This document shows, piece after piece, positions 1 to 6,811 of a DNA stretch of 15,013 nucleotides. Made by a program: the position numbers and the translations under genes. The notes under the pieces are model-generated. The model made no database searches. It worked only from the letters and a program-made list of their open reading frames with translations, and was not told the origin of the DNA. Source of the DNA: Gammaproteobacteria bacterium UBA2168 (GTDB taxonomy: Bacteria; Pseudomonadota; Gammaproteobacteria; Pseudomonadales; Azotimanducaceae); the NCBI GenBank assembly GCA_002327525.1, contig DCWG01000029.1:1-15013 (forward strand), in the 5' to 3' direction. Numbering within the stretch: position 1 is the stretch's first letter; the number at the start of each line of letters is the position of its first letter.

Positions 1-1
1 G

Positions 2-406
2 AGTGCTACGTTCAACACGGCGTTCATGGGTGTTGCCATCTCGGGGGACATGGCCGGCCCGTGGCTGCTGCCGAGAATTCTCGGTGCCACCAAGGCGCGT
101 GAGCTTTTTTTCCTACCGGGAAAGTTCGGCGCAGAAGAGGCTCAGAGGATCGGTCTGGTGGCGAGGACCTATCCGGACGAAACGTTCGCAGAGGAGGTGG
201 ATGCCATCGTAGATCGACTTACCCGTTCCGCACCGCTGGCGATCGGCGAGATGAAGAAGAACTTCGTCAACGCCGAGAACATGACGTTGCGTGACTATAT
301 TGAGCTCGAAACGGAAAGGCACGGTCGCACGGGTGCCAGCGAGGACAGCATCGAGGCGTTTCGCGCGTTCGTGGAAAAACGAGAACCGCAGTTTCGAGGC
401 CGGTGA
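2..406 (+). CDS. Enoyl-CoA hydratase/isomerase family protein, C-terminal part
   Basis: The window opens inside this gene. The visible 134 residues are the C-terminal half of a crotonase fold. They begin in the region after the oxyanion-hole glycines (F-N-T-A-F-M-G-V-A-I-S-G-D), followed by the 'A-x-E-L-F-F-L-P-G-x-F-x-A-E-E-A-x-R-I-G-L-V' helix-turn typical of the family and the helical tail that contributes to the active site and trimer contacts. Family members hydrate or isomerise enoyl-CoA esters in beta-oxidation-like pathways. The E-to-D change at the S-G-D-M position, where many hydratases carry a catalytic acid, leaves the exact reaction open. It ends with TGA, and no further intact gene follows on this strand until 3236. 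The fold is secure; the substrate is unknown. Confidence 0.88.
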   Translation, partial: SATFNTAFMGVAISGDMAGPWLLPRILGATKARELFFLPGKFGAEEAQRIGLVARTYPDETFAEEVDAIVDRLTRSAPLAIGEMKKNFVNAENMTLRDYIELETERHGRTGASEDSIEAFRAFVEKREPQFRGR

Positions 407-491
407 CGCTGCCGCGTGAGTGGTAAGGAGTGACCCGAACCTGGATATTCAGACAAACGTACGATAGGCACCTCCCATGTCGTTTGACCAC

Positions 492-507
492 CCTCCCCGC
501 TGGGAGG
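492..507. other. Small perfect hairpin after the hydratase gene
   Basis: CCTCCC at 492-497 and GGGAGG at 502-507 form a 6-bp GC-rich stem with a CGCT loop, 86 bases after the hydratase stop. No T-run follows, so it is a poor intrinsic terminator. It could be chance. Confidence 0.25.
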
Positions 508-554
508 AGCTGATCTTCACACGAGATTCATGATCCAATAGTGCCACGTACCGC

Positions 555-850
555 TCAGGTAGAATCCGGCTGCGCCTGGCGTTTGGCTGGCTGTCTGATC
601 ACGTTGGTGAACTACCACGCTATTTACTGGTTCCTTGCTTCAGGCGGTGGCGTTACTAGCCTTTGTGCCGGTGGATGGTGTTAGCCTGCTGCTGTTGGCA
701 AGCGGCCTGTTTCAGGGCGCTGTCGTGCCGTGTTATGCGTTGATCGTGAGGGAATATTTCCCTGCATCCGAAGCGGGTGTCACCATTGGTGTGGTTGTGT
801 TCGCTACCCTGATCGGCATGGCGTTCGGAGGCTGGGCGTCGGGGCTGTAG
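555..850 (+). pseudogene. MFS transporter remnant, frameshifted and truncated
   Basis: Two reading frames together recover the middle-to-late part of a major facilitator transporter. The first (about 555-608) gives R-L-A-F-G-W-L-S-D-H-V-G, the cytoplasmic motif-A loop (G-x-L-x-D-x-x-G). The second (about 626-850, two bases out of phase) gives the following helices and the stretch Y-A-L-I-V-R-E-Y-F-P-A-S-E-A-G, ending G-M-A-F-G-G-W-A-S-G-L and a stop. That stretch is typical of MFS proteins of the oxalate/formate or monocarboxylate-like group. The frames must be joined by an indel near 609-640. The N-terminal six helices and the last helices are missing on both sides. No ribosome binding site or plausible start is visible. 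I read this as a relic. A single sequencing error cannot explain it, because both ends are also lost. Confidence 0.7.
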
Positions 851-955
851 TACATCGTATGGACGCCTCTGATCATGTATCACCTTGATGGTTTCCGCTC
901 CGGGGCACACAACATACACCAGTGCGGACACTTTGAGATCGTCTGTCTTGCGGCT

Positions 956-1981
956 CTAGTAGCGCGAGCGCCAGGGGCTTCCTTCCTTGGGGTACGGGTA
1001 CTGCAGATAGTATTCCGACTTCATTTTGATGACATCGTTAGCCACCTCGAATGCCTCCACCACGGATTCCGGCAGGGGGCCTTTTTTCGAAGCTGTCATG
1101 ATGGGGTCCAGCTGCTCGATGCGTGAAACACCGATCAGGATCGCGTCTCCCAGCGCGCCGTCGGCTGCGGAGTGGTGCTGGGTCCAGCGCACGGCCGCCT
1201 CTAGCGCGGTGATGTCATGTTCACCTGCCGCGCTGGCGATGGCATGCAGTGCGCTAAACATCTCCTCGCGCTTCAAGTAGCGCTGTTCGTACTGCTTGAT
1301 ACGCCGGCTCTGGGCGAATCGATCTTCGCCTTTGACCGGCGCGACTCCCTGTTTGTACTTGCCTGTCAGAAAACCACTGGCGAGTGAGCCGTGGGTGTAG
1401 TACCTGATGCCGTAGTTGCGCAGCACTGGTACCAGCTCGTATTCGGCGGTTCGATTGAGTGCGTTGTATACACCTTGATAGACCGTTGGCAATACGTATC
1501 CCCGGCGATGGCAGTACTGACAGATTTCCACCACCTGCCACGCCGGAAAGTTGGACAGGCCAAACTCCTCAAACTTACCTGCCTGATACCCCTGGTTGAT
1601 CTCACCGAGAACGTCCTCCAGGTGCAGCTCGGTCGGTGGCATGTGGATGTAGTAGAGAGGGATGGAGGAAGCGCGCAGCGCCAACAGAGACTCGTCTAGT
1701 TGAGCCAGCGGGCCGCCTGGAAGGTTTGGATGGTACTTGGTTGCGATGAGTAGAGACGCAGCACTCGGAATGCGACCCAGCACGGCTTCACAGTTGCCGT
1801 TCTGATAGACACGGGCCGTATCGATCTCGCGACCTCCATAATCGACGAAGGCACTCACCAACGCTTCGCAGGAGTCATCGGATGCAAGGGGATGCTCGCG
1901 TGTCGTGGGTTTGGGTTTGCCGAAAGCCACTGCCCCCAGCACGATTGGCGCTGCCTCGCTGCGGGTGACCGTTTCTGTCAT
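956..1981 (-). CDS. Aldo/keto reductase, AKR7 (aflatoxin aldehyde reductase)-like
   Basis: A 341-residue cytosolic NADPH-dependent carbonyl reductase. The AKR tetrad is visible: D54 and Y59 in E-I-D-T-A-R-V-Y, K82 in A-T-K-Y-H, and H113 in Y-Y-I-H-M-P-P. Also seen are G-L-S-N-F at 141-145 and the T-V-Y-Q-G-x-Y-N-A-x-x-R block at 166-177, followed by the T-G-K-Y segment. These match the AKR7 group, which reduces reactive dialdehydes and succinic semialdehyde. The length is normal. The ATG at 1981 has GGAG about eight bases upstream on the minus strand. It lies 88 bases downstream of the kinase-like gene on the same strand, so the two may be cotranscribed. The natural substrate is unknown; an aldehyde intermediate or detoxification role is inference. 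Confidence 0.9.
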   Translation of the reverse strand: MTETVTRSEAAPIVLGAVAFGKPKPTTREHPLASDDSCEALVSAFVDYGGREIDTARVYQNGNCEAVLGRIPSAASLLIATKYHPNLPGGPLAQLDESLLALRASSIPLYYIHMPPTELHLEDVLGEINQGYQAGKFEEFGLSNFPAWQVVEICQYCHRRGYVLPTVYQGVYNALNRTAEYELVPVLRNYGIRYYTHGSLASGFLTGKYKQGVAPVKGEDRFAQSRRIKQYEQRYLKREEMFSALHAIASAAGEHDITALEAAVRWTQHHSAADGALGDAILIGVSRIEQLDPIMTASKKGPLPESVVEAFEVANDVIKMKSEYYLQYPYPKEGSPWRSRY

Positions 1982-2069
1982 CTATGTTGCTCCCACACGT
2001 GCCGGTCCGAAATGATAGCCGCGGGCGCATCGAGCCTGAAAGACGCAAGGCCAAGCAGGATATCCGAAA

Positions 2070-3128
2070 TCAGAGCGCCTGACGCAATGCCCACGCGCGC
2101 TCCGATCTCATGCGTGCTGCTTCTTTGTACTCCAGCGCCTTGTCCGAGCTGGCGTTCCCGTCGAGGCCGCGCTTGTACACACCCTGGATGATGCCGGCCG
2201 AGCGGAACATGTTGTAAATCACGTAGAACGGCCAGTTGTCGATGTGTTCGCGGCCGGTATGCCGACAGTATTCGGCGAGAAATTCTTCTTCTGCCGGAAT
2301 GCCGAGCGCTGCCAGGTCGGCGCCAGCCAGGCCCTCGTCGTTATAGGAATCACCGTGATAGTCCTGGCACATGTAGCCGACATCGGCCAGACCGTCGCCG
2401 AGGGTGGAGAGCTCCCAGTCGAGCACGGCCACGATGCGAGGTTCCGTAGCGTGGATCAACGTATTGCCGAGGCGGTAGTCACCGTGCACGACCACGACAG
2501 GTCCCGGTTCCGGGATGTTGTCCGGCAGCCAGGCCATCAGCTCGTTCATGGCCGCGATGTCCTCCGTCTGAGAGGCGAGATACTGTTTGGACCAGCGATT
2601 GATCTGCCGCTCGAAGTAGTTGCCGGGACGGCCAAAATCGCCCAGGCCAACGGCTTGCGGGTCGACGTTGTGCAGCGCTGCCAATACACGGGCGAGATCG
2701 AGGTAAATGGCACGTCGTTCCTCGCTCGTGAGCAATGGCATCAATGTCTCGGTAAAGAGCCTGCCTTCCACCATTTCCATGACGTAGAACTTCGTGCCGA
2801 TGACGGCAGGGTCTTCGCACAGGCAATACATCTCGGGGACGGGCACGTCGGTCGCATACAGCGCCTTCATCACCCGGTACTCGCGATCCACCTGGTGGGC
2901 AGAAGGCAACAGTTCTCCGGGAGGCTGTTTACGCAGCACATAGGTCTTGTTGGGGGTGATCAGCTGAAAAGTCGGATTGGATTGTCCACCTTCGAATTGG
3001 CGGACTCGCAGCGGACCCTCGTAGCCCGCGACATTGGCCTCGAGATAGCGCATGAGCGCCTCTTCGTCAAATCGGTGTGCCTCGCGCACCTCGGTCAGTT
3101 CTACATCGCTCATCAGTCGGGTCGTCAT
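2070..3128 (-). CDS. APH-like phosphotransferase family protein (ACAD10/11 N-domain type)
   Basis: 352 residues with an aminoglycoside-phosphotransferase/choline-kinase fold. The N-lobe has the glycine-rich F-E-G-G-Q-S-N-P-T at 46-54 and the ATP-binding lysine K67 in V-L-R-K-Q-P-P-G. The C-lobe has the catalytic loop V-V-H-G-D-Y-R-L-G-N (H215, D217, N222) and the metal-binding D237 in L-D-W-E-L-S-T-L-G-D. This subgroup is the stand-alone relative of the kinase domain of ACAD10/ACAD11 and of LvaA, which phosphorylates 4-hydroxyacyl-CoA. It is therefore likely a kinase for a hydroxylated CoA ester or small alcohol rather than an antibiotic resistance enzyme. Start: ATG at 3128 is the longest choice and has no clear ribosome binding site; ATG at 3113 would also work. 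It is transcribed divergently from the LLM-crotonase operon, with 107 bases shared between them. Confidence 0.9.
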   Translation of the reverse strand: MTTRLMSDVELTEVREAHRFDEEALMRYLEANVAGYEGPLRVRQFEGGQSNPTFQLITPNKTYVLRKQPPGELLPSAHQVDREYRVMKALYATDVPVPEMYCLCEDPAVIGTKFYVMEMVEGRLFTETLMPLLTSEERRAIYLDLARVLAALHNVDPQAVGLGDFGRPGNYFERQINRWSKQYLASQTEDIAAMNELMAWLPDNIPEPGPVVVVHGDYRLGNTLIHATEPRIVAVLDWELSTLGDGLADVGYMCQDYHGDSYNDEGLAGADLAALGIPAEEEFLAEYCRHTGREHIDNWPFYVIYNMFRSAGIIQGVYKRGLDGNASSDKALEYKEAARMRSERAWALRQAL

Positions 3129-3235
3129 CTATTGGGCGGCAGGCAAGCATACGGGTTGATCATAAGGTCCGCAAAATGCGAGGCTAGCTGCCAGTAACAA
3201 CACGACCTGACTCACACATTCTCAGGGGGAACATC
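3129..3235. promoter_or_regulatory. Divergent intergenic region for the kinase gene and the LLM operon
   Basis: The 107 bases lie between the minus-strand kinase start and the plus-strand LLM start, so they should hold both promoters. The LLM gene has an A-G-G-G-G-G-A ribosome binding site at 3224-3230, five bases before its ATG. I could not identify convincing -35/-10 pairs or an operator. Confidence 0.45.
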
Positions 3236-4237
3236 ATGGCACTTGCCAAACGCATGGCCGTCACACTGCCGGCCGGACCCAGGCTCACAGATACCATCGC
3301 ACGCCTGCAGTGGGCGGAGGACAACGGCTATCCGGACGCATGGTTCAGCGATGCCGGTGCTCCAGATTCGCTCACGCAAGTTGCAGCCATCGCACACCAC
3401 ACCAGGAATATCCGCATCGGCGTGGCCGTGACACCGGTGTATACGCGCACACCCACGGTGCTGGCAGCCACCGCCAATGTGATCAACCAGCTACTGCCGG
3501 GTCGATTCATCATGGGTCTCGGTTCGTCCAGTGAGACCATCATGGGTGCGTGGAACGGGATCGAGGTGGACAAGCCCGTCACGCGGGTGAAGGAAACCGC
3601 GATCATGGTGCGCTCGATGCTGAAAGGAGAGAAGTCGGACTTCGATGGTGTGACGCTCAAGAGTAAGGGTTATCGTCAGGCGCCGGCCGAGAATCCACCG
3701 CCTATCTATCTGGCGGCGCTCAGGCCGAAAATGATCGAAATGGCGGCCGAGTTCGGTGATGGCGTGATCTTCAATCTCTGGCCGTCGTCCGCGCTGCCGA
3801 AGATGATGGAGCACGTGAAGATTGGCGCCGAGCGGGCAGGGAAGAATTGGGAAGACGTCGAGATAGTCAACCGTGCCATGGTGCTTTGCACCGACGACAA
3901 GGTCATGGGCCGCAATCTGTTTCGCGCCGCGTTCGCGCCCTACTATGCAACGCCGGTATATAACAAGTTTCTCGCCTGGTCTGGCCATGGGAACGCGGCC
4001 GATGTCATTACCGAAGGCTGGGCCGCCAAGGACCGGGACAAGACCACGGGTGCACTGTCTGATGAGCTGATTGACGAGATTGCCATCATCGGCAATGAGG
4101 AGGAGATCCGCCAGCGTATTCAACAGGACGCTGATGGTGGCGTGCATACGCACATCGTGGCGCCAATGGCGGCGGGCGTTGCCAACGTTCAGCGCACGTT
4201 CGGTGCCTTCACGGCAGACAAGTTTACGTTCAAATAG
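3236..4237 (+). CDS. LLM class flavin/F420-dependent oxidoreductase (Rv3093c-like)
   Basis: A 333-residue TIM-barrel enzyme of the bacterial luciferase-like superfamily. Marks include A-E-D-N-G-Y-P-D-A-W at 27-36, T-P-V-Y-T-R-T-P-T-V-L-A at 66-77, G-R-F-I-M-G-L-G-S-S at 89-98 (the cofactor-phosphate region), and P-P-I-Y-L-A-A-L-R-P-K-M at 155-166. This pattern resembles the actinobacterial Rv3093c-type group, usually annotated as F420-dependent. The cofactor (F420 or FMN) cannot be settled from sequence. It is the first gene of a five-gene operon; its stop TAG overlaps the ribosome binding site of the crotonase that follows. It is only distantly related to the two LLM genes at 5781-7819, so the operon draws on two separate LLM lineages. 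Confidence 0.9.
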   Translation: MALAKRMAVTLPAGPRLTDTIARLQWAEDNGYPDAWFSDAGAPDSLTQVAAIAHHTRNIRIGVAVTPVYTRTPTVLAATANVINQLLPGRFIMGLGSSSETIMGAWNGIEVDKPVTRVKETAIMVRSMLKGEKSDFDGVTLKSKGYRQAPAENPPPIYLAALRPKMIEMAAEFGDGVIFNLWPSSALPKMMEHVKIGAERAGKNWEDVEIVNRAMVLCTDDKVMGRNLFRAAFAPYYATPVYNKFLAWSGHGNAADVITEGWAAKDRDKTTGALSDELIDEIAIIGNEEEIRQRIQQDADGGVHTHIVAPMAAGVANVQRTFGAFTADKFTFK

Positions 4238-4241
4238 GAGG
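4236..4241 (+). promoter_or_regulatory. Ribosome binding site that sets the crotonase start
   Basis: A perfect AGGAGG overlaps the last two bases of the preceding stop codon. It stands five bases before GTG 4247, but directly on GTG 4241. The spacing favours 4247 as the true start. Confidence 0.75.
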
Positions 4242-4246
4242 TGGCC

Positions 4247-5080
4247 GTGACGCAGTATACCAAGATCGCCATCGACGATCCGCGTCCCGCAGTTCGTCGT
4301 ATCACGCTCAATCGTCCCGAAAAGCGCAATCCGTTGTCCAATGAACTGCGGGGAGAGATGTTCCATGCACTGGAGACAGCCGATCAGGATGCCGAGGTGC
4401 GGGTCATGATCATCCGTGGAGCTGGCCCCTGTTTCTCGGCGGGGTACGACCTGCAGTCCAACGTTGCGCAAGGCCAGCCTTTCTACACGGCCGGTGGACT
4501 CGCCAACTGGCCGCGCCACGTGGTGGAGGGATTCTTCAAGATATGGGACCTCGCCAAGCCGGTGATCGCGCAGGTACACGGCTACTGTCTGGCAGGTGGC
4601 ACGGAACTGGCAACCGCGTGCGACCTGGTCTATGTCGCACAAGATGCCAAAATCGGTTATCCGGTGGTGCGTTCCATCAGTCCGCCGGACAACCAGTTTT
4701 ATCCCTGGATCGTGGGGCTGCGGCGTGCCATGGAGTTGATGCTGACCGGCGATCACATGTCTGGGATCGAAGCCGCCGAGAGTGGATTCGCCAACCGCGC
4801 GTTCCCCGTTGACCAGCTGGAGGACAGGGTTCTCGAAATCGCCGAACGGGTTGCGATGACACCGACGGATCTCCAGCAGATGAACAAGCGCGCCGTGCAC
4901 AGGCAGATGGATGCGATGGGCATTCGCGCGGGCATCCGTGCAGGTACCGAGATGCAGCAGCTTGCGACATTCACGCAATCCACACAGGCGCATCTGGCGG
5001 AGATACGCAAGGGTCTGACGCAGGCGCTCACCAAGCGCGACGAGGCGTTCGGTGACTACAGAACCTCGAAAGAGGACTGA
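4247..5080 (+). CDS. Enoyl-CoA hydratase/isomerase (crotonase) family protein
   Basis: 277 residues from GTG 4247, chosen because of the AGGAGG five bases upstream; GTG 4241 is the alternative in frame. It has the crotonase oxyanion-hole segments: G-A-G-P-C-F-S-A-G-Y-D-L at 58-69 and H-G-Y-C-L-A-G-G-T-E-L-A at 111-122. Aligned with rat mitochondrial crotonase, E120 corresponds to catalytic Glu144. The residue twenty positions later, normally Glu164, is V140 in I-G-Y-P-V-V-R. It therefore may not be a classical hydratase; isomerase, lyase or hydrolase chemistry on a CoA ester is possible. It sits nine bases after the LLM stop and eight bases before the phosphatase, within the operon. The C-terminal helices are complete and end T-S-K-E-D. 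Confidence 0.9.
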   Translation: MTQYTKIAIDDPRPAVRRITLNRPEKRNPLSNELRGEMFHALETADQDAEVRVMIIRGAGPCFSAGYDLQSNVAQGQPFYTAGGLANWPRHVVEGFFKIWDLAKPVIAQVHGYCLAGGTELATACDLVYVAQDAKIGYPVVRSISPPDNQFYPWIVGLRRAMELMLTGDHMSGIEAAESGFANRAFPVDQLEDRVLEIAERVAMTPTDLQQMNKRAVHRQMDAMGIRAGIRAGTEMQQLATFTQSTQAHLAEIRKGLTQALTKRDEAFGDYRTSKED

Positions 5081-5088
5081 TTCTTTCG

Positions 5089-5784
5089 ATGATGAAGACG
5101 TTGTACATCATCCGTCACGGCCAGACGGAGTGGAACGTGCAGGCTCGCATGCAAGGTAGGCTCGACTCGGCACTCACCTGCATGGGTCAGCAGCAAGCGG
5201 GCGCGCATGGTGCCGCCATCGGTGCCTTGGGCGGAGTGGACGTGCTGTATGTTTCCCCGCTCGGCCGCACGCGCGAGACGGCCGACATCCTCAACTCACA
5301 CCTCGATGCGCAGATGCGTTTCGAGGAGGCGCTCATGGAGCGTGACTGTGGCGCCTGGTCGGGTCTGACGGTAAGCGAGGTGGCCGACCGCTGGCCGGTC
5401 GAGTGGCGTGCGCGCTCACATGACCCGTTCAACCACCGACCGCCGGAAGGCGAGAATCTCGGCGACATGCTGACGCGCGTGGAAGCATTTCTTCGGATGT
5501 TGCAGTTGAGTGGCGAATCCACCGTTGGCCTGGTAACGCATGGGATCATGTCGCGTTGCGTTTTGACACATTATCTAGGGCTCAGCGCCGAGGAAGCCAT
5601 GGGGGTGAAGCATCCCAACGGCATTTTCTACCGCCTGCAGTTTGTAGAGTCAGAGGTTCGCCCAAGTTATTTCATAAATGGCGATGGCCCGCGAGCGGGT
5701 TTGCTTCGCGAAGATATGGGTGGAACAATCCTGCGTCCGATAGAAAAGTCTCCGATAGGGGAGCCACAAGGGGGGATGGGATGA
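5089..5784 (+). CDS. Histidine phosphatase family protein (phosphoglycerate mutase-like)
   Basis: 231 residues with the full branch-1 histidine phosphatase core: I-I-R-H-G-Q-T-E-W-N at 7-16 with nucleophile H10, the phosphate-binding arginine in S-P-L-G-R-T-R-E-T-A at 56-65, the acid E84 in M-E-R-D-C-G-A-W-S-G, and the second histidine H151 in L-V-T-H-G. The family removes or transfers phosphate on sugars, nucleotides, cobalamin precursors or other small molecules, so the substrate is open. Two adjacent ATG codons (5089, 5092) are both possible starts. The last four bases ATGA overlap the start of the next LLM gene, so translation of the two is probably coupled. In an operon opposite an APH-like kinase, removal of a phosphate from a pathway intermediate is a reasonable guess only. 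Confidence 0.88.
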   Translation: MMKTLYIIRHGQTEWNVQARMQGRLDSALTCMGQQQAGAHGAAIGALGGVDVLYVSPLGRTRETADILNSHLDAQMRFEEALMERDCGAWSGLTVSEVADRWPVEWRARSHDPFNHRPPEGENLGDMLTRVEAFLRMLQLSGESTVGLVTHGIMSRCVLTHYLGLSAEEAMGVKHPNGIFYRLQFVESEVRPSYFINGDGPRAGLLREDMGGTILRPIEKSPIGEPQGGMG

Positions 5785-6788
5785 AGGTAGATGGTGGCGT
5801 AGGCTGGGAACTGGACAAGGTGGGCGATCAGGCCCGGCGGTTGGAGGAGTTGGGTTATTCGGGAATCCTCTCGGCGGAAACGTCGCACGACCCGTTCTTC
5901 CCTTTGCTGGTGGCGGCGCAGAACACGCAAAGCGTAGATCTGATGACGTCGATAGCCGTGGCGTTTGGACGCTCGCCCATGACACTTGCCAATATTGGCC
6001 ACGATCTCAATGCCGCATCGAAAGGGCGCTTCATTCTCGGACTCGGTTCGCAGATCCGTGCGCATATCACCAAACGCTTCAGCATGCCGTGGTCGAGTCC
6101 GGCCGCGCGCATGCGCGAGTTCATTCTGGCCATGCGTGCGATCTGGGCCACCTGGCACGAAGGTGAGCCGCTCGAGTTCACCGGCAAGTTTTACACTCAT
6201 ACGCTGATGACGCCGTTCTTCACTCCGACAGACAACGAGTTCGGTGCGCCGCGAGTCGCTCTTGCCGCGGTTGGCCCGAAAATGACAGAGGTGGCCGGGG
6301 AGGTGGCAGACAGTATCATCGTCCATGCGTTCACCACCGAAACCTACCTTAGGGAAACCACGCTGCCCGCGCTCGAGCGCGGATTTGCCAAAGGCGGTAA
6401 GACGCGCGCGGATTTTGAAATCGCCTATCCTGTATTCGTCGTGACCGCGGATACCGAAGAAGGACTCGAGCAGTCGAAGGTGCAGACGAAACAGCAGATC
6501 GCATTCTACGGATCCACACCTGCGTACAAACCGGTGCTTGAGAGCATCGGAGCGGGTGAGTTACAGGGTGAGTTGAACGCGATGTCCAAACAGGGACGCT
6601 GGGTGGAAATGGGTGGCCTGATAGATGAGAGTATGGTGAACGCGTTCGCCGTTGTCGGCGAGCCGGATACCATCGCTGCGCAGATCAAATCCCGCTACGG
6701 CGACATCGTCGATCGTACGTCGGCCGCCTACGGTAATATCCCGGCTGGGAAGCAGCAGCAGATCGTCCGAGAACTCAAGGCCAGCTAG
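5781..6788 (+). CDS. LLM class oxidoreductase, MSMEG_2256-like, copy A
   Basis: 335 residues. The frame is open from 5556, but the start is ATG 5781: it follows a G-rich ribosome binding site (A-A-G-G-G-G-G-G-A), it overlaps the phosphatase stop by ATGA, and the paralog downstream begins with the same M-K-V-D. Marks of the family annotated as F420-dependent MSMEG_2256 type are S-I-A-V-A-F-x-R-S-P-M at 57-67, G-R-F-I-L-G-L-G-S-Q-I-R at 82-93, K-R-F-S-M-P-W at 98-104, Y-T-H-T-L-M-T-P at 138-145, and I-A-F-Y-G-S-T-P-A-Y at 240-249. It differs from copy B at K81 (glycine in B, as I recall for most relatives) and A94 (proline in B). It acts in the cytosol as a reductase or dehydrogenase on an unknown substrate, and may pair with copy B. 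Confidence 0.92.
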   Translation: MKVDGGVGWELDKVGDQARRLEELGYSGILSAETSHDPFFPLLVAAQNTQSVDLMTSIAVAFGRSPMTLANIGHDLNAASKGRFILGLGSQIRAHITKRFSMPWSSPAARMREFILAMRAIWATWHEGEPLEFTGKFYTHTLMTPFFTPTDNEFGAPRVALAAVGPKMTEVAGEVADSIIVHAFTTETYLRETTLPALERGFAKGGKTRADFEIAYPVFVVTADTEEGLEQSKVQTKQQIAFYGSTPAYKPVLESIGAGELQGELNAMSKQGRWVEMGGLIDESMVNAFAVVGEPDTIAAQIKSRYGDIVDRTSAAYGNIPAGKQQQIVRELKAS

Positions 6789-6811
6789 AGCCAACCGGAG
6801 ATGAACACGAC

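Larger units (their letters stand above)
407..955. other. Gene-poor stretch around the MFS remnant
   Basis: Apart from the MFS remnant and the small hairpin, nothing here looks functional. An 18-codon open frame at 477-533 has no convincing ribosome binding site and matches nothing I recognise. From 851 to the end of the aldo/keto reductase gene at 956, no frame continues the transporter and no terminator is evident between the converging genes. Confidence 0.5.

Noticed and set aside
477..533. 18-codon open frame after the hydratase
   Set aside because: There is no convincing ribosome binding site or similarity, and such short frames are common by chance.
875..1126. Plus-strand open frame between the MFS remnant and the aldo/keto reductase
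   Set aside because: It mostly overlaps the reductase in antisense and does not continue the transporter.
2244..3197. 317-codon plus-strand open frame opposite the kinase gene
   Set aside because: The kinase motifs lie on the minus strand. The plus frame shows no family pattern and is a codon-bias shadow.
3491..4993. 500-codon open frame on the minus strand opposite the LLM and crotonase genes
   Set aside because: It is the antisense shadow of two well-recognised genes with GC-biased codons. Its translation has no domain-like content.
5556..5780. Upstream extension of the first tandem LLM gene
   Set aside because: It overlaps the phosphatase gene by more than 220 bases. The ATGA overlap and the paralog's N-terminus fix the start at 5781.
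5667..6326. 219-codon minus-strand frame
   Set aside because: It is a shadow of the phosphatase and LLM copy A genes, with no recognisable protein features.
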